Numbered from the stretch's first letter, positions 44,425 to 54,335 are shown. The stretch is DNA of 64,000 nt from Beijerinckiaceae bacterium (GCA_019745195.1 JAIETL010000006.1:23913-87912), one strand, 5' to 3'. Numbers and translations: made by a program. Notes: generated by a model not told the origin, from the sequence alone.

Positions 44425-46113
44425 CTACTGACGGACGAAGACGCTCATAGTAAGCTTGCGGCCGCCGTTCAGGTTGAAACCGTTGATCGTGGTCGCCAGC
44501 CTTGGCGTCATCCCGGCCTGCGCCAGCGCCGCCTCGAACCCGGCCATCGCCCGGCTCTCGACGAGCGCGATCCGGCAGCCGGGCTGGTTCAGGAAACTGG
44601 CCGCAGCCTGCCCGTCATAGCCCATCGCCAGGTCCGTACCGACGAGGAAGACGAGGCTGGGCTCGCGGTAGCCGACCGTGATGACGGCCGGATCGGCGCA
44701 GCCGATGGCGCGCACCGTCTCGACCAGCCGCGGAGACAGCTTGAACGAGCGCAGGCTCTCGACCGCGAACCCGTAGACGCCGAAGCCGAGCAGCAGGCTG
44801 GCCGCAACGCCGCGCCAGAGCGCGCCCTCGAAATCGTCGCGGCGGAAGGCTGCCACGACACGCCACGCCAGAAGCAGGGCCAGCAGCAGGAACGGCAAGG
44901 CGAGCCGGGGCAGGGCGCCGTCAAGCGTCCAGTTGGCATAGACGATGGCCGCGACCAGAGCGAGCGGCACGATCACGACAAGGGCCGCCGTCGCCAGCGA
45001 ACCGCGCCGAAACCGGTCGATGCCGCTGTTGACGATGGCGAGCAGCAGCAGCGCCGTGATCGCCGGATAGAGCGGCAGGACGTAATGGGGGAGCTTGGTC
45101 GGCACCGCCTCGAAGACGAGCCATGACGGGACGATCCAGGCGAGCAGGAACAGCACCTGCGGCTCGCGCCGCCTCGCCCAGGCGAAGGGGACAGCCATCG
45201 CGGCGAAAGCGGCCGCCGGCCAGTAGGTGCCGAAGAAGATCAGCAGATAGAGCCCTGGCGGCCCCCAATGCTTTTCCTGCCCCTCGGCGACCTTGCCGAG
45301 CATGTCCTGCCCGACGCTTTCGGCGAAGAAGCTGCTGCCGGTCTTCCAGGTGATGGCGAGGAACCAGGGCAGGGCGACCAGCAGGCAGAGCAGCAGCCCG
45401 CTGCCGAAACGCAGGGGCGCAAGCCAGCGCAAGGAGCGCTGACCGATGCTCAGGAAGAGGATCGCCAGACCCCACACCATCGGGACGATCGGCCCCTTGA
45501 CCAGGATGGCGAGCGCGGTCGCGCTCCAGAACACCAGCCAGTTATGCCGGGAGGGCACGAAGGGCAGCGAACGCGTCCAGTCGAGCCAGACCCGGGCGAG
45601 CGCGCCCATGCTGGCGACGGCGCAGGCCGCGAGCACGGCGTCGGTCTTGGCGATGCGGGCCTCGACGCCAAGCAGCACGCAGGCCGCCATCAGCGCAGCG
45701 CCGAGCAGGGCCAGACGCGCGCTGACGAAGGCAAGCAGCGCCCAGTAGGTCAGGAGAACGGTTGCGACCGCGCCGGCGAGCGAGGGCAGCCGGTAGAGCC
45801 AGATCTGCGTGCGCGCCTCCGGCACACCCAACGCCTCGCCGGCTTTCACCGCCGTGACCTGCAGCCAGTAGATGCCGACCGGCTTCTTGTGGCGCGCCTC
45901 GGTCTGGAAGCGGATATCGACGAAATCGCCGGTCTCCAGCATCTGCTTGCTGGCCTGGGCGAAACGCGGCTCGTCGCGGTCGAGCGGCTGCAGGGTCGAG
46001 AACCCCGGCAGGAAAGCGGCAAGCGACAGCAGCAGAAGCAGGATGCAGGCGCGCCAATGGCTGGCGCTGGCCCATGCGAGCGGGCGGTCGAACAGGGGCG
46101 TCAGCGAAACCAT
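44425..46113 (-). CDS. GT39/ArnT-like membrane glycosyltransferase
   Basis: A 562-residue protein with a dozen or so hydrophobic helices. The N-terminal periplasmic-loop motif DRDEPRFAQASKQMLETGDF and the following TEARHKKPVGIYWLQ match ArnT/PMT family enzymes, which transfer a sugar from polyprenyl phosphate to lipid A or proteins. A soluble C-terminal domain follows the helices (~440-562). The ATG at 46113 has gagg upstream. It is in the same orientation and close to the GT2 and LABN genes, so the three likely form one pathway. Confidence 0.88.
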   Translation of the reverse strand: MVSLTPLFDRPLAWASASHWRACILLLLLSLAAFLPGFSTLQPLDRDEPRFAQASKQMLETGDFVDIRFQTEARHKKPVGIYWLQVTAVKAGEALGVPEARTQIWLYRLPSLAGAVATVLLTYWALLAFVSARLALLGAALMAACVLLGVEARIAKTDAVLAACAVASMGALARVWLDWTRSLPFVPSRHNWLVFWSATALAILVKGPIVPMVWGLAILFLSIGQRSLRWLAPLRFGSGLLLCLLVALPWFLAITWKTGSSFFAESVGQDMLGKVAEGQEKHWGPPGLYLLIFFGTYWPAAAFAAMAVPFAWARRREPQVLFLLAWIVPSWLVFEAVPTKLPHYVLPLYPAITALLLLAIVNSGIDRFRRGSLATAALVVIVPLALVAAIVYANWTLDGALPRLALPFLLLALLLAWRVVAAFRRDDFEGALWRGVAASLLLGFGVYGFAVESLRSFKLSPRLVETVRAIGCADPAVITVGYREPSLVFLVGTDLAMGYDGQAAASFLNQPGCRIALVESRAMAGFEAALAQAGMTPRLATTINGFNLNGGRKLTMSVFVRQ

Positions 46114-46323
46114 CGGCGATCCTCGCGGCCGGATGGGTCGCGCTAGAAGTCTTTGCCGGAGCGGCGGGAGGCCACGGCAATGCGGAGCATGCCCCCGCGG
46201 GGCCGCAGTGACTCGCCTTTCGGGCGCGAACAAGGCAGCCGCGCCGCATGCGGCAGGTCGCGGGGGTTTACGCCGCCGGCCTCAGCGGGGCAAGCCGCTC
46301 CGGCGAGCAGGGCCCGTCTTGGC

Positions 46324-47499
46324 TCAGCGCCCGCGCGCCTTCACCGCATGATCCGGGAAATCCGAGAACAACCCGTCGACGCCGAGATCAAAGAACGCCT
46401 TGTACTCGGCCGCCGGGTCGCCCTTGAAGCTCGAGGCCAGCCGCTTCGGCTCGCTGCGGAAGGTCCAAGTATGAACGAAGAGCCCGGCCGCATGGGCGTC
46501 CTTCACCACAGAGGTCGGCGCGATCAGCACGCGGTCCTGCTCGTCGATCTTGCCGTCCTTGTTCAGGTCTTCCGGCTTGCCGTCCGCCCCGATCACCTGC
46601 TTGCCGGCGAGGATGTAGGGCTTCCACGGGCCGACGCCGTCGGCATAGGTCCTGATTTCCTTCAGTCCCTCGGCCGTGACCAGATCCTTGAACGTCCGCT
46701 TGTCGCCAGTGACGACGAAATCATAGGGCTTGTCGAAGGGTGCGGCGAGAACGATGCCGCCATCCTTGTCGACATCGTCGGCGTCGACGAGCTGGACGAG
46801 GCGAAGCTGCGTCTTCGTCCGCAGATATTTGAGGTTGGCGGTCTCGAAGCTCTGGATGATGACGGGCGAGGATTTTTCGGTCCAGCCGGCGGTCTTCAGC
46901 ACGTCGAGGAGGCGGTCTTCGAGGGGCAGCCCGATCGCGGCGTGGAAGACCGGATGCTTGGTCTCGGGATAGATGCCGATGGTGCGGCCGGCGCGCGCGC
47001 TCTCGGCCTTGGCGAGGTCGATCACCTCCTGCAGGGTCGGGATCGCGTACTTGCCGTTATGGGACTGGTCGCGATCGGCCATCGCCTGCTTCGCGCGCAG
47101 CGTCCTGATCTCGGCCAGCGTGAAGTCGCCGGCGAACCACTCGGTCGTATCGACGCCGTCGACCTTGCGCGTCGTCTTGCGGGCCGCGAATTCGGGTTTG
47201 GTCGCGACATCGGTGGTGCCGCCGAGCATCGGCTCGTGGCGCGCGATCAGCACGCCGTCCCTGGTCGCGACGAGATCGGGCTCGATGAAATCCGCGCCCT
47301 GTTCGATCGCCAGCTTGTAGGCCTCGATCGTGTGTTCGGGCAGGTAGCCGCTGGCGCCGCGATGGCCGACGACGAGCGGCGGTTTCCCGTCCAGCGTCGG
47401 CGCGGGGGTCTGGGCGAAGCCAGATTGACCGAGCCCGATGGAGACAGCCAAGACGGCGAACAGGCTGGTGGAGCGGTGGAATCTGGTCATCGGCGTCAT
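46324..47499 (-). CDS. glpQ: Secreted glycerophosphodiester phosphodiesterase
   Basis: A 391-residue GDPD-TIM barrel with a signal peptide ([19 protein letters not shown]). Catalytic motifs are [15 protein letters not shown], the acidic [10 protein letters not shown] and the late HTWTFR. Near residues 310-325 there is a perfect EF-hand-like loop [12 protein letters not shown] within the barrel, and another near [10 protein letters not shown]. The calcium loops are consistent with the calcium dependence reported for GlpQ. It frees glycerol-3-phosphate from phospholipid deacylation products. The nearest start is ATG 47499 or 47490. Confidence 0.9.
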   Translation of the reverse strand: MTPMTRFHRSTSLFAVLAVSIGLGQSGFAQTPAPTLDGKPPLVVGHRGASGYLPEHTIEAYKLAIEQGADFIEPDLVATRDGVLIARHEPMLGGTTDVATKPEFAARKTTRKVDGVDTTEWFAGDFTLAEIRTLRAKQAMADRDQSHNGKYAIPTLQEVIDLAKAESARAGRTIGIYPETKHPVFHAAIGLPLEDRLLDVLKTAGWTEKSSPVIIQSFETANLKYLRTKTQLRLVQLVDADDVDKDGGIVLAAPFDKPYDFVVTGDKRTFKDLVTAEGLKEIRTYADGVGPWKPYILAGKQVIGADGKPEDLNKDGKIDEQDRVLIAPTSVVKDAHAAGLFVHTWTFRSEPKRLASSFKGDPAAEYKAFFDLGVDGLFSDFPDHAVKARGR

Positions 47500-47570
47500 C
47501 CCTGATCGATCGGCTTTGGCGCGACCTTGCTCAGGCGATGTGACAGCCCGGTGACCCGGCCGTCCAGTCC

Positions 47571-47822
47571 CTATTCCGCTGGAACGCTGTGGGGCTGCGG
47601 CTGCGGCGCGGTGCGCCGGTCCATGTCGGCGACCATGCGGCGGACGATCCCGCTCGCGGTCTTTTCGAAACAGAACGGCAGTAAGGCATGGACCAGCGCG
47701 CAGAACGCCGCCTTGAACATCGTGCCCGAATAGCTGAGCGCCACGCCGAAATGCTCGCCATAGGTCTCGCCGACCGCTTCCGGGTGACGGGTGAAAAGTT
47801 CGGTGATGCCGGGCTGCGCCAT
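47571..47822 (-). CDS. DUF6356 family protein (small)
   Basis: An 83-residue protein with [49 protein letters not shown], which matches my recollection of the DUF6356 pattern (a hydrophobic centre, then a charged tail). It may be a small membrane-associated protein. Function unknown. It lies 71 bp upstream of the glycerophosphodiesterase start on the same strand and is divergent from the Lrp gene. Confidence 0.75.
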   Translation of the reverse strand: MAQPGITELFTRHPEAVGETYGEHFGVALSYSGTMFKAAFCALVHALLPFCFEKTASGIVRRMVADMDRRTAPQPQPHSVPAE

Positions 47823-47941
47823 GGATGATCTCCCTCGATGGCGTCAGGATCGCCTCAATCCCGGGAGAGAGCTTCCCAATGATGATGTCATTCTCCGTCG
47901 AATTGGGATAATCATACCGCCAGGTGAGTGGGGGCGGGCAA

Positions 47942-48418
47942 ATGTCCCAGGAATTCAGGCTGGACGATTTCGATCGCGCGATCCTGCGAGAGTTGCAGCG
48001 CGATTCGTCGCGCAGCATCGAGGAACTGGCCGGGCTGGTGCATCTCTCGCGAAACGCCTGCTGGCGGCGCGTCAAGCTGCTGGAGGAGGCGGGCGTCATC
48101 CGGGCCCGCGTCGCTCTGGTCGATGCGGCCAAGCTCAATGCCGGGCTCACCGTACTGATCCGCATCCGCACCAGCCAGCACAGCGCTGCCTGGGCGCAGA
48201 GCTTTCGCGAGGCGATCGCGGCGCTGCCCGAGATCGTCGGCGCCTACCGCACCTCGGGCGAAGTCGATTACGTGCTGCGGGCGCGCGTGCCTGATGTCGC
48301 CGCCTATGACAGGCTTTATCAGCGCCTGATCGCACGCGTCGACATGGTCGATGTCGCGGCGAGCTTCGTCATGGAGGAGATCAAGGAGACGACCGAAGTG
48401 CCGCTGGGTTACTCTTAA
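47942..48418 (+). CDS. Lrp/AsnC family transcriptional regulator
   Basis: A 158-residue protein. It has an N-terminal HTH ([50 protein letters not shown]) and a C-terminal RAM/AsnC ligand domain ([32 protein letters not shown]). It regulates genes in response to amino acids or similar effectors. The ATG at 47942 is used; a GTG at 47924 is in frame. It is divergent from the DUF6356 gene, its candidate target. Confidence 0.92.
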   Translation: MSQEFRLDDFDRAILRELQRDSSRSIEELAGLVHLSRNACWRRVKLLEEAGVIRARVALVDAAKLNAGLTVLIRIRTSQHSAAWAQSFREAIAALPEIVGAYRTSGEVDYVLRARVPDVAAYDRLYQRLIARVDMVDVAASFVMEEIKETTEVPLGYS

Positions 48419-48443
48419 CGCTGCGGCGCTCCGGTCGGAAACG

Positions 48444-48587
48444 TCAGCGGCGCGGGCCGCTTTCGAGCGTCGTCTTCGCGTCGAGGCGCTTGGCCGGCGG
48501 CGCGGTCAGATCGGGCTGCTGGGTGGCGCAGGCGCCGAGCGCCAGAACGAGGAGGCCGGCGAGGGTGAGACGGGTTGCGCGGAGCAT
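48444..48587 (-). CDS. Very small lipoprotein
   Basis: A 47-residue peptide with a lipoprotein signal: MLRATRLTLAGLLVLALGAC, lipobox LGAC, then ATQQPDLTAPPAKRLDAKTTL. Such short Pro/Ala-rich lipoproteins follow the Lpp/entericidin style. It is between convergent/divergent genes and lies opposite the lrp stop. The codon use looks coding, but the length makes this tentative. Confidence 0.6.
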   Translation of the reverse strand: MLRATRLTLAGLLVLALGACATQQPDLTAPPAKRLDAKTTLESGPRR

Positions 48588-48771
48588 GTTCGAGGACCTT
48601 TGTCGCGAAGAGGCGGTTGCCACGTCTTTCCGCTTATGAAACGACCGCGTCAAGAGCATGGCGCAGACCCCGCCATTCCGCTGGGTCATGCTGGACTCTA
48701 TCGAGACTGGCCTCCGCCCGTTTCGCCCCTCGCGATCATAGCCGCTTCCGCGCCAGGACTGTTCGACGACC

Positions 48772-50070
48772 ATGACACCAGCCGCCCGCATCAGCGCCGC
48801 CATCGAGGTGCTGGACGATCTCATCCAGCGCCGCCGTCCCGCCAGCGATGCGCTGAAGGACTGGGGCCTGTCGCGCCGTTTCGCCGGTTCGAAGGACCGC
48901 GCCGCCATCGCCTCGCTGGTCTATGACGCGCTGCGCCGCAAGGCCTCGTCGAGCTACGCCATGGGCTCCGAGACGCCGCGCTCGCTGGTGCTGGGCATGC
49001 TCGCGCGGCTGCGCGGGCTGTCGGCCGAGGACATCGCCGGTCTCTGCAATGGCGAGAACCACGCCCCTTCACCGCTCAGCGCAGACGAGAGCGAGCGCCT
49101 CGCGGCCTTTTCGCTCGACGGCGCGCCCGATTGGGTCCGCGCCGATGTGCCCGAATGGCTCTGGCCGGCCTTCGCCTCGGCCTTCGGCGCTGAAGCCATC
49201 GGTGAGGGGCAGGCTCTGGCGGCACGCGCCCCCATCGACATCCGCGCCAACCGCCTGAAGACCAGCCGCGACCGGCTTCTGGAGGATCTCGCCCATCTCG
49301 CGCCCGAAGCCGGCGCATGGTCGCCCGACGCGCTGCGCTTCCAGCATGGCGACGACGGGCGCGGGCCCTCGCTGCAGAGCGAGCCCGACTTTCTCGCGGG
49401 CGGATTCGAAATTCAGGACGAGGGCTCGCAACTGGTCACGCTGCTTGCGGGCGCGCAGCCCGGCCAGACCGTGGTCGATCTCTGTGCCGGGGCCGGCGGC
49501 AAGACGCTGGCGCTCGCCGCGTTGATGCAGAACGAGGGCCGGCTCTTCGCCACGGACCTCGACAGCCGTCGCCTTGCGCCACTGCATGACCGGCTGGCGC
49601 GTTCGGGCGCGACCAATGTCGAAATCCGCATCCCGCGCTCGCGCGGCCACGAGCCGTTGGCCGACCTCAGCGGTCAGGTCGATCTGGTGGTGGTCGATGC
49701 TCCCTGCACGGGCTCGGGCACCTGGCGGCGCAACCCGGATGCGAAATGGCGCGTGCGGCCGGGCGCACTCGCCGAGCGTGTCAAGGATCAGGCCGAGGTG
49801 CTGGCGCGCGCGGCCAGACTGGTGAAGCCGGGCGGGCGCATCGCCTACATCACCTGCTCGGTGCTGCCGGAGGAGAACGACGCGGCCGTTGATGCCTGCT
49901 GGAAGCGTCGCCCTGAGCTCGCTGTGCTGGACGTGGCGACCGTGCTCGCATCGCCGGCCGGCGATTTCGGCCTGCTGGCGCGGTTTTCGACGCGGTTCGG
50001 GCTGCAGTTGTCGCCACGGCGGACGGGCACGGACGGTTTCTACATCGCCTGCATGGAACGCGCGGGATGA
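48772..50070 (+). CDS. RsmB/NOP2-Sun family RNA (cytosine-C5) methyltransferase
   Basis: A 432-residue protein. An N-terminal helical domain (RISAAIEVLDDLIQRRRPASDALKDWGLSRRFAG) precedes the catalytic domain, which has the SAM loop VVDLCAGAGGKTLALAAL, the motif IV cysteine in VVDAPCTGSGTWRRNPDAKWR and the motif VI cysteine in ITCSVLPEEN. These are the two cysteines used by C5-methyltransferases. The target is probably 16S rRNA, although tRNA is possible. guaA follows 50 bp downstream. Confidence 0.9.
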   Translation: MTPAARISAAIEVLDDLIQRRRPASDALKDWGLSRRFAGSKDRAAIASLVYDALRRKASSSYAMGSETPRSLVLGMLARLRGLSAEDIAGLCNGENHAPSPLSADESERLAAFSLDGAPDWVRADVPEWLWPAFASAFGAEAIGEGQALAARAPIDIRANRLKTSRDRLLEDLAHLAPEAGAWSPDALRFQHGDDGRGPSLQSEPDFLAGGFEIQDEGSQLVTLLAGAQPGQTVVDLCAGAGGKTLALAALMQNEGRLFATDLDSRRLAPLHDRLARSGATNVEIRIPRSRGHEPLADLSGQVDLVVVDAPCTGSGTWRRNPDAKWRVRPGALAERVKDQAEVLARAARLVKPGGRIAYITCSVLPEENDAAVDACWKRRPELAVLDVATVLASPAGDFGLLARFSTRFGLQLSPRRTGTDGFYIACMERAG

Positions 50071-50120
50071 CCGTCCTTTCGGGCGTTGCGCAGCCCGGCG
50101 CGATCCATTAACCGAGCGCG

Positions 50121-51686
50121 ATGACGAGCGAAAAAACCCACGACTCCATCCTCATCATCGATTTCGGCTCGCAGGTGACGCAGCTCATCGCGCGGCGCGT
50201 CCGCGAGATCGGCGTCTATTGCGAGATCGCGCCGTTCCAGTCGGCCTCCGAGGCCTTTCAGCGGGTCAAGCCCAAGGGCGTGATCTTTTCCGGCGGCCCG
50301 GCTTCGGTGCCTGACGAGGGCTCGCCGCGCGCGCCCGAGGCCGTATTCTCCTCGGGACTGCCGGTGCTGGGCATCTGCTACGGCCAGCAGACCATGGCCC
50401 AGCAGCTCGGCGGCAAGGTCGAGAGCGGACACGCCGCCGAATTCGGCCGCGCCGATGTCTCCATCGTGACGCCGTCGGCGCTGTTCGAGGGCGTCTGGGA
50501 GGAAGGCGGTCGCTACCCGGTCTGGATGAGCCATGGCGACCGCGTCACGCAGCTTCCGGTCGGCTTCTCGGTCAAGGCGACCTCCGAGAACGCGCCCTAT
50601 GCGGTGGCGAGCGACGAGGAACGGCGCTTTTACTCGACGATGTTCCACCCCGAAGTGGTCCACACGCCCGATGGCGGCAAGCTGCTGCGCAACTTCGTCG
50701 TCAACATCTGCGGTTGCGTGCCCGATTGGAGCATGGCGGCCTATCGCGCCGAGATGAGCAAGAAGATCAAGGATCAGGTCGGCACGGGCCGCGTCATTTG
50801 CGGGCTGTCGGGCGGGGTCGACTCCGCCGTCGCGGCCGTGCTGATCCACGAGGCGATCGGCGACCAGCTCACCTGCGTCTTCGTCGATCACGGTCTGATG
50901 CGGATGAACGAAGCCGAGGAGGTCGTGCGCCTGTTCCGCGACCACTACAACATCCCGCTGGTTCATGTTGAGGCCGAAGAGCTTTTCCTGTCGGAGCTGG
51001 CGAAATGCGGCGCCGATCCCGAAGCCAAGCGCAAGACGATCGGCCGGCTCTTTATCGACGTCTTCGACGCGGAAGCCGCCAAGATCGGTGGCGCGGACTT
51101 CCTCGCCCAGGGCACGCTCTATCCCGATGTGATCGAGAGCGTCTCCTTCTCCGGCGGCCCTTCCGTCACGATCAAGTCGCACCACAATGTCGGCGGCCTG
51201 CCCGAGCGCATGAAGATGAAGCTCGTCGAGCCGCTGCGCGAATTGTTCAAGGACGAGGTCCGCGTGCTCGGCCGGGAACTGGGCCTGCCCGAGGCCTTCG
51301 TCGGCCGCCATCCCTTCCCGGGACCGGGGCTGGCCATCCGCTGCCCCGGCGAGATCACCAAGGAAAAGCTCGACATCCTCCGCAAGACCGATGCGATCTA
51401 TCTCGATGAAATTCGCAAGGCCGGTCTCTACGATGTGATCTGGCAGGCCTTTGCCGTGCTGCTGCCGGTCCGCACCGTCGGCGTGATGGGCGACCACCGC
51501 ACCTACGACCATGTCTGCGCGCTGCGCGCCGTCACCTCGGTCGACGGCATGACGGCGGATTTCTACCCCTACGACATGAATTTCCTCGGCCGCACCGCGA
51601 CCCGCATCATCAACGAGGTCAAGGGCATCAACCGCGTCGTCTACGACGTGACGAGCAAGCCGCCCGGCACGATCGAGTGGGAATAA
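50121..51686 (+). CDS. guaA: GMP synthase (glutamine-hydrolysing)
   Basis: A 521-residue protein. The class I glutamine amidotransferase domain has [19 protein letters not shown], the catalytic Cys in [11 protein letters not shown] and the His-x-Glu in MFHPEVVHT. It is followed by the PP-loop ATPase domain ([15 protein letters not shown]) and the C-terminal dimerisation domain ending GTIEWE. It converts XMP to GMP with ATP and glutamine. The length and all motifs are standard. Confidence 0.98.
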   Translation: MTSEKTHDSILIIDFGSQVTQLIARRVREIGVYCEIAPFQSASEAFQRVKPKGVIFSGGPASVPDEGSPRAPEAVFSSGLPVLGICYGQQTMAQQLGGKVESGHAAEFGRADVSIVTPSALFEGVWEEGGRYPVWMSHGDRVTQLPVGFSVKATSENAPYAVASDEERRFYSTMFHPEVVHTPDGGKLLRNFVVNICGCVPDWSMAAYRAEMSKKIKDQVGTGRVICGLSGGVDSAVAAVLIHEAIGDQLTCVFVDHGLMRMNEAEEVVRLFRDHYNIPLVHVEAEELFLSELAKCGADPEAKRKTIGRLFIDVFDAEAAKIGGADFLAQGTLYPDVIESVSFSGGPSVTIKSHHNVGGLPERMKMKLVEPLRELFKDEVRVLGRELGLPEAFVGRHPFPGPGLAIRCPGEITKEKLDILRKTDAIYLDEIRKAGLYDVIWQAFAVLLPVRTVGVMGDHRTYDHVCALRAVTSVDGMTADFYPYDMNFLGRTATRIINEVKGINRVVYDVTSKPPGTIEWE

Positions 51687-51702
51687 GCCAGACGGTAGCC
51701 AT

Positions 51703-51728
51703 GGCCGCCGCCCGTCCGGACGGCGGCC
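51703..51728. terminator. Hairpin between convergent guaA and qorB-like gene
   Basis: Eight-base arms ggccgccg / cggcggcc around a 10-base loop, 17 bp after the guaA stop and ten bases before the convergent stop. No T-run, so it is a weak candidate for a bidirectional terminator. Confidence 0.45.
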
Positions 51729-51737
51729 TGTGACTAG

Positions 51738-52604
51738 CTACTTCTCCAACGCATGCGCGATCGTCGCCGCAAACGGCGTCGTCGCTCTCCCGATCAGGCG
51801 CGAGAGCTGGCGCGAGCCGTCGAACAGCGCGCCTTGCGCCGCGGCCGCATCCGAATCCGCCAGCAGCCCGGCCAGCCCCTCCGGCAGTCCCGCCCCCTTC
51901 AGCGCCTGGAGGAACTCCGCCTCCGGCATGTCGACAAAGGGGACCGCGCGGCCGGCCTGTCGCGAGATCTCGCCAGCGAACTCGGCGAGCGTGTAGCTCT
52001 CGTCGCCGGCAAGCTCGTGGATGACCTGCTTGCCCTCGTCGTTCAGGAGCGCGATGGTGGCCGCCAGTGCATAGTCTGCGCGTGCGGCGCTGGCGATGCG
52101 CCCGTCCTTCGCAGCGCCGATGAAGGCCCCGTGCTGGAGCGCGGGCGGAATCGAGGCGGCGTAGTTCTCGGTGTACCAGCCATTGCGGAGCAGGGTGTGC
52201 GGCAGCCCGCTCGCCGCGATCAGCGCCTCGGTCTGGCGGTGCTCCTCGGCCAGTGCGAGCCTCGACAGGTCGGCATGCAGCACGCTGGTATAGGCCAGCC
52301 GCCTGATGCCGGCCCGCTTTGCCGCCTCGATCGCGTTGCGGTGCTGCGCGACGCGCTCGCCGAGCGCGTTGGACGAGATCAGCAGCACGCGTTCGGCTCC
52401 GGCGAAGGCCGCATCGAGCGTGTCCGGCCGGGTGTAGTCGCCCTGGCGGATCGCCACGCCCTTGGGGAACAGGGTGGCCGCCCTGGTGGGATCGCGCACG
52501 ATCGCAACGACGCTGTCGGCGCCGGCGCGGTCCGCCAATGCGGCGACGACGAGCTGGCCGAGCTGTCCGCTGGCGGCGGTGACGGCATAACGGGGGTTTG
52601 GCAT
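51738..52604 (-). CDS. NmrA-like/QorB-type NAD(P)H quinone oxidoreductase
   Basis: A 288-residue atypical SDR. It has a nucleotide-binding start [14 protein letters not shown] (TAASGQLG in place of the GASGxxG motif), [19 protein letters not shown] and [19 protein letters not shown] segments typical of QorB/NmrA. The expected reaction is NAD(P)H-dependent quinone reduction. The ATG at 52604 has ggag upstream. It is divergent from the HxlR regulator and shares a palindromic operator with it; HxlR/QorB pairs respond to electrophiles or quinones. Confidence 0.88.
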   Translation of the reverse strand: MPNPRYAVTAASGQLGQLVVAALADRAGADSVVAIVRDPTRAATLFPKGVAIRQGDYTRPDTLDAAFAGAERVLLISSNALGERVAQHRNAIEAAKRAGIRRLAYTSVLHADLSRLALAEEHRQTEALIAASGLPHTLLRNGWYTENYAASIPPALQHGAFIGAAKDGRIASAARADYALAATIALLNDEGKQVIHELAGDESYTLAEFAGEISRQAGRAVPFVDMPEAEFLQALKGAGLPEGLAGLLADSDAAAAQGALFDGSRQLSRLIGRATTPFAATIAHALEK

Positions 52605-52632
52605 CAGGATTCTCCAGTCTCGGTTTGTTGAC

Positions 52633-52653
52633 ATGGTCTCAGATAGAGACCAT
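52633..52653. promoter_or_regulatory. Palindromic operator shared by qorB-like and hxlR-type genes
   Basis: Perfect 8-base arms atggtctc/gagaccat around agata, midway between the two divergent genes. A -35-like ttgaca (52628-52633) overlaps its left edge for rightward transcription. Size and symmetry fit an HxlR-family dimer site, so the regulator probably represses both genes. Confidence 0.7.
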
Positions 52654-52720
52654 CAACGACCCCGAGAAGACGGCACTTGCCCGTCACCAGGTTACGCCGA
52701 CGTTCCCTTGGAGGGTTCAC

Positions 52721-53119
52721 ATGCGGGCAGATCAGGCGCTTGGCGCCAAGTTCGAGAGCTGGCTCGCGATGGGCTTCGACGAGACGCGCTGCCCGGTGCG
52801 CCGCCTGCTCGACCATGTCGGCGACCGGTGGTCGATGCTGCTGCTTGCGGCGCTGGCGGGCGGGCCGAGGCGGTTCAGCGCGCTGGCGCGCGCCGTGCCC
52901 GACATCTCCAAGCGCATGCTGACCCAGACCTTGCGAACACTGGAAACCGATGGGCTCGTGCATCGCGACGTGCAGCCGACCGTTCCGCCCAGCGTCACCT
53001 ATTCGCTGACGCCGCTCGGCGTCAGCTTCGCAGGCCCTCTGCTCGGGCTGGTCGAATGGGCCGAGGCAAATTTCGGCGCGGTCGTCGCGGCGCGCGCGCG
53101 GATGGCGGCGGCGGCCTGA
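52721..53119 (+). CDS. HxlR family winged-helix transcriptional regulator
   Basis: A 132-residue protein with the HxlR core [57 protein letters not shown] and VTYSLTPLG. The ATG at 52721 has ggagg upstream (a longer frame through the operator is unlikely). Family members (QorR, HypR, YodB) sense quinones or aldehydes via a cysteine; here the candidate is the Cys in CPVRR near residue 20. It is divergent from the QorB-like gene and two bases upstream of the deformylase-like gene. Confidence 0.93.
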   Translation: MRADQALGAKFESWLAMGFDETRCPVRRLLDHVGDRWSMLLLAALAGGPRRFSALARAVPDISKRMLTQTLRTLETDGLVHRDVQPTVPPSVTYSLTPLGVSFAGPLLGLVEWAEANFGAVVAARARMAAAA

Positions 53120-53121
53120 CG

Positions 53122-53616
53122 ATGACCATCCGGCCGATCCTGCGCTATCCCGATCCCCGCCTGAAGCAGCTCGCCGAGTCCGTGATCGCGTTCGACGATG
53201 AACTGCGCATTCTGGCGCTCGATCTCGTCGACACGATGCGGGCAGCGCCCGGCATCGGCATCACCGCGCCGCATGTCGGCATCATGCTGCGGGTGGTGGC
53301 GATCGAGCTTCCTGGCGGCGGCGAGCCGAGGCTCTACGTCAATCCGGAGATCGTCGCGGCCTCGGCCGAGAGCGCCAGGCATGTCGAGGGCAGCGTCTCG
53401 ATGCCGGGGATAGCCGAGGAGGTCGAGCGGCCGGCACGCGTCTCCATACGCTATCGCGACATCGACGGCGTCACGGAAACGGAGGACGCAGACGGCCTGT
53501 TGGCTGTCTGCCTGCAGCACGAGATCGACCAGCTCGACGGCGTCTTCTGGACCCAGCGCCTGTCGCGCCTGCGCCGCGAGCGCGCGCTCAAGCGCCATGC
53601 GAAGTCCGGCGGCTAA
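53122..53616 (+). CDS. Peptide deformylase-like protein with degenerate metal site
   Basis: A 164-residue protein clearly related to peptide deformylase. All three catalytic motifs are changed. Motif I reads GIGITAPH (Gln replaced by His51), motif II EGSVS (metal-ligand Cys replaced by Ser91), and motif III HEIDQ (second ligand His replaced by Gln137). His133 and Glu134 remain. It probably does not deformylate peptides and may bind another ligand or protein. Similar 'peptide deformylase-like' proteins exist in Rhizobiales. It starts two bases after the hxlR-type stop and so is cotranscribed. Confidence 0.9.
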   Translation: MTIRPILRYPDPRLKQLAESVIAFDDELRILALDLVDTMRAAPGIGITAPHVGIMLRVVAIELPGGGEPRLYVNPEIVAASAESARHVEGSVSMPGIAEEVERPARVSIRYRDIDGVTETEDADGLLAVCLQHEIDQLDGVFWTQRLSRLRRERALKRHAKSGG

Positions 53617-53709
53617 ACGCCGCCGGCTTTCGAATTGGCCAACCGCCTCCTCTTTCCTCTAATGAAGAGTGGTGCGGCGCGAATCCCGTCCCGCCGCAGC
53701 GAGATCGCC

Positions 53710-54300
53710 ATGACGCTCCTCATCCTCGGTCTGGCGCTGTTCCTCGGCGCGCACCTGTTCACGACGCTGCGCGAGCCGCGTGCGGCCGCGATCGCGAGGC
53801 TGGGAGAGGGCGGCTACAAGGCCGTCTACTCGGTCGTCTCCGTGATCGGGTTCGTCCTGATCGCCTACGGCTTCGGCGTCTATCGCACCAGTGGCTGGAT
53901 CAACGTCTGGAACCCGCCGGTCTGGACGCGCCATCTGGCGCTGCTGGTCAACCTGCCGGTCTTCATCCTGCTCGCGGTCGGGCGGCGGCCGAGCTGGCTC
54001 AAGGCCGTCACGAAACATCCGATGCTGCTGGCGGTGAAGCTCTGGGCCACCGCTCATCTGCTGGCCAATGGCGATCTCGGCAGCATGCTCCTGTTCGGCG
54101 GCTTTCTGGCCTGGGCGGTGATGGCGCGCATCTCGACCAAGCGCCGACCCGAGGAGATCGCGAGCCTCGCGGCGATGGGCCGGCCAGCTTTCGGGCGCCG
54201 CGACATCGTCGCGATCGTGGCGGGGCTTGGCCTCTACGTCGCGACGGTTCTCTGGCTGCATCCGCTGCTGATCGGCGTGCCGGTCATCGCGCGGAGTTGA
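53710..54300 (+). CDS. NnrU family membrane protein
   Basis: A 196-residue protein with about six hydrophobic helices, beginning TLLILGLALFLGAHLFTTLREPR. The conserved NnrU pattern covers YSVVSVIGFVLIAYGFGVYR and WTRHLALLVNLPVFILL...HPMLLAVKLWATAHLLANGD. NnrU is linked to nitric-oxide/nitrite metabolism in denitrifiers, but most homologs are uncharacterised and no denitrification genes are seen nearby. Start is ATG 53710. The arsC-like gene starts 35 bp downstream. Confidence 0.88.
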   Translation: MTLLILGLALFLGAHLFTTLREPRAAAIARLGEGGYKAVYSVVSVIGFVLIAYGFGVYRTSGWINVWNPPVWTRHLALLVNLPVFILLAVGRRPSWLKAVTKHPMLLAVKLWATAHLLANGDLGSMLLFGGFLAWAVMARISTKRRPEEIASLAAMGRPAFGRRDIVAIVAGLGLYVATVLWLHPLLIGVPVIARS

Positions 54301-54335
54301 GACGACCCGCCAAAACCCAATCCGGACGCCATGCG

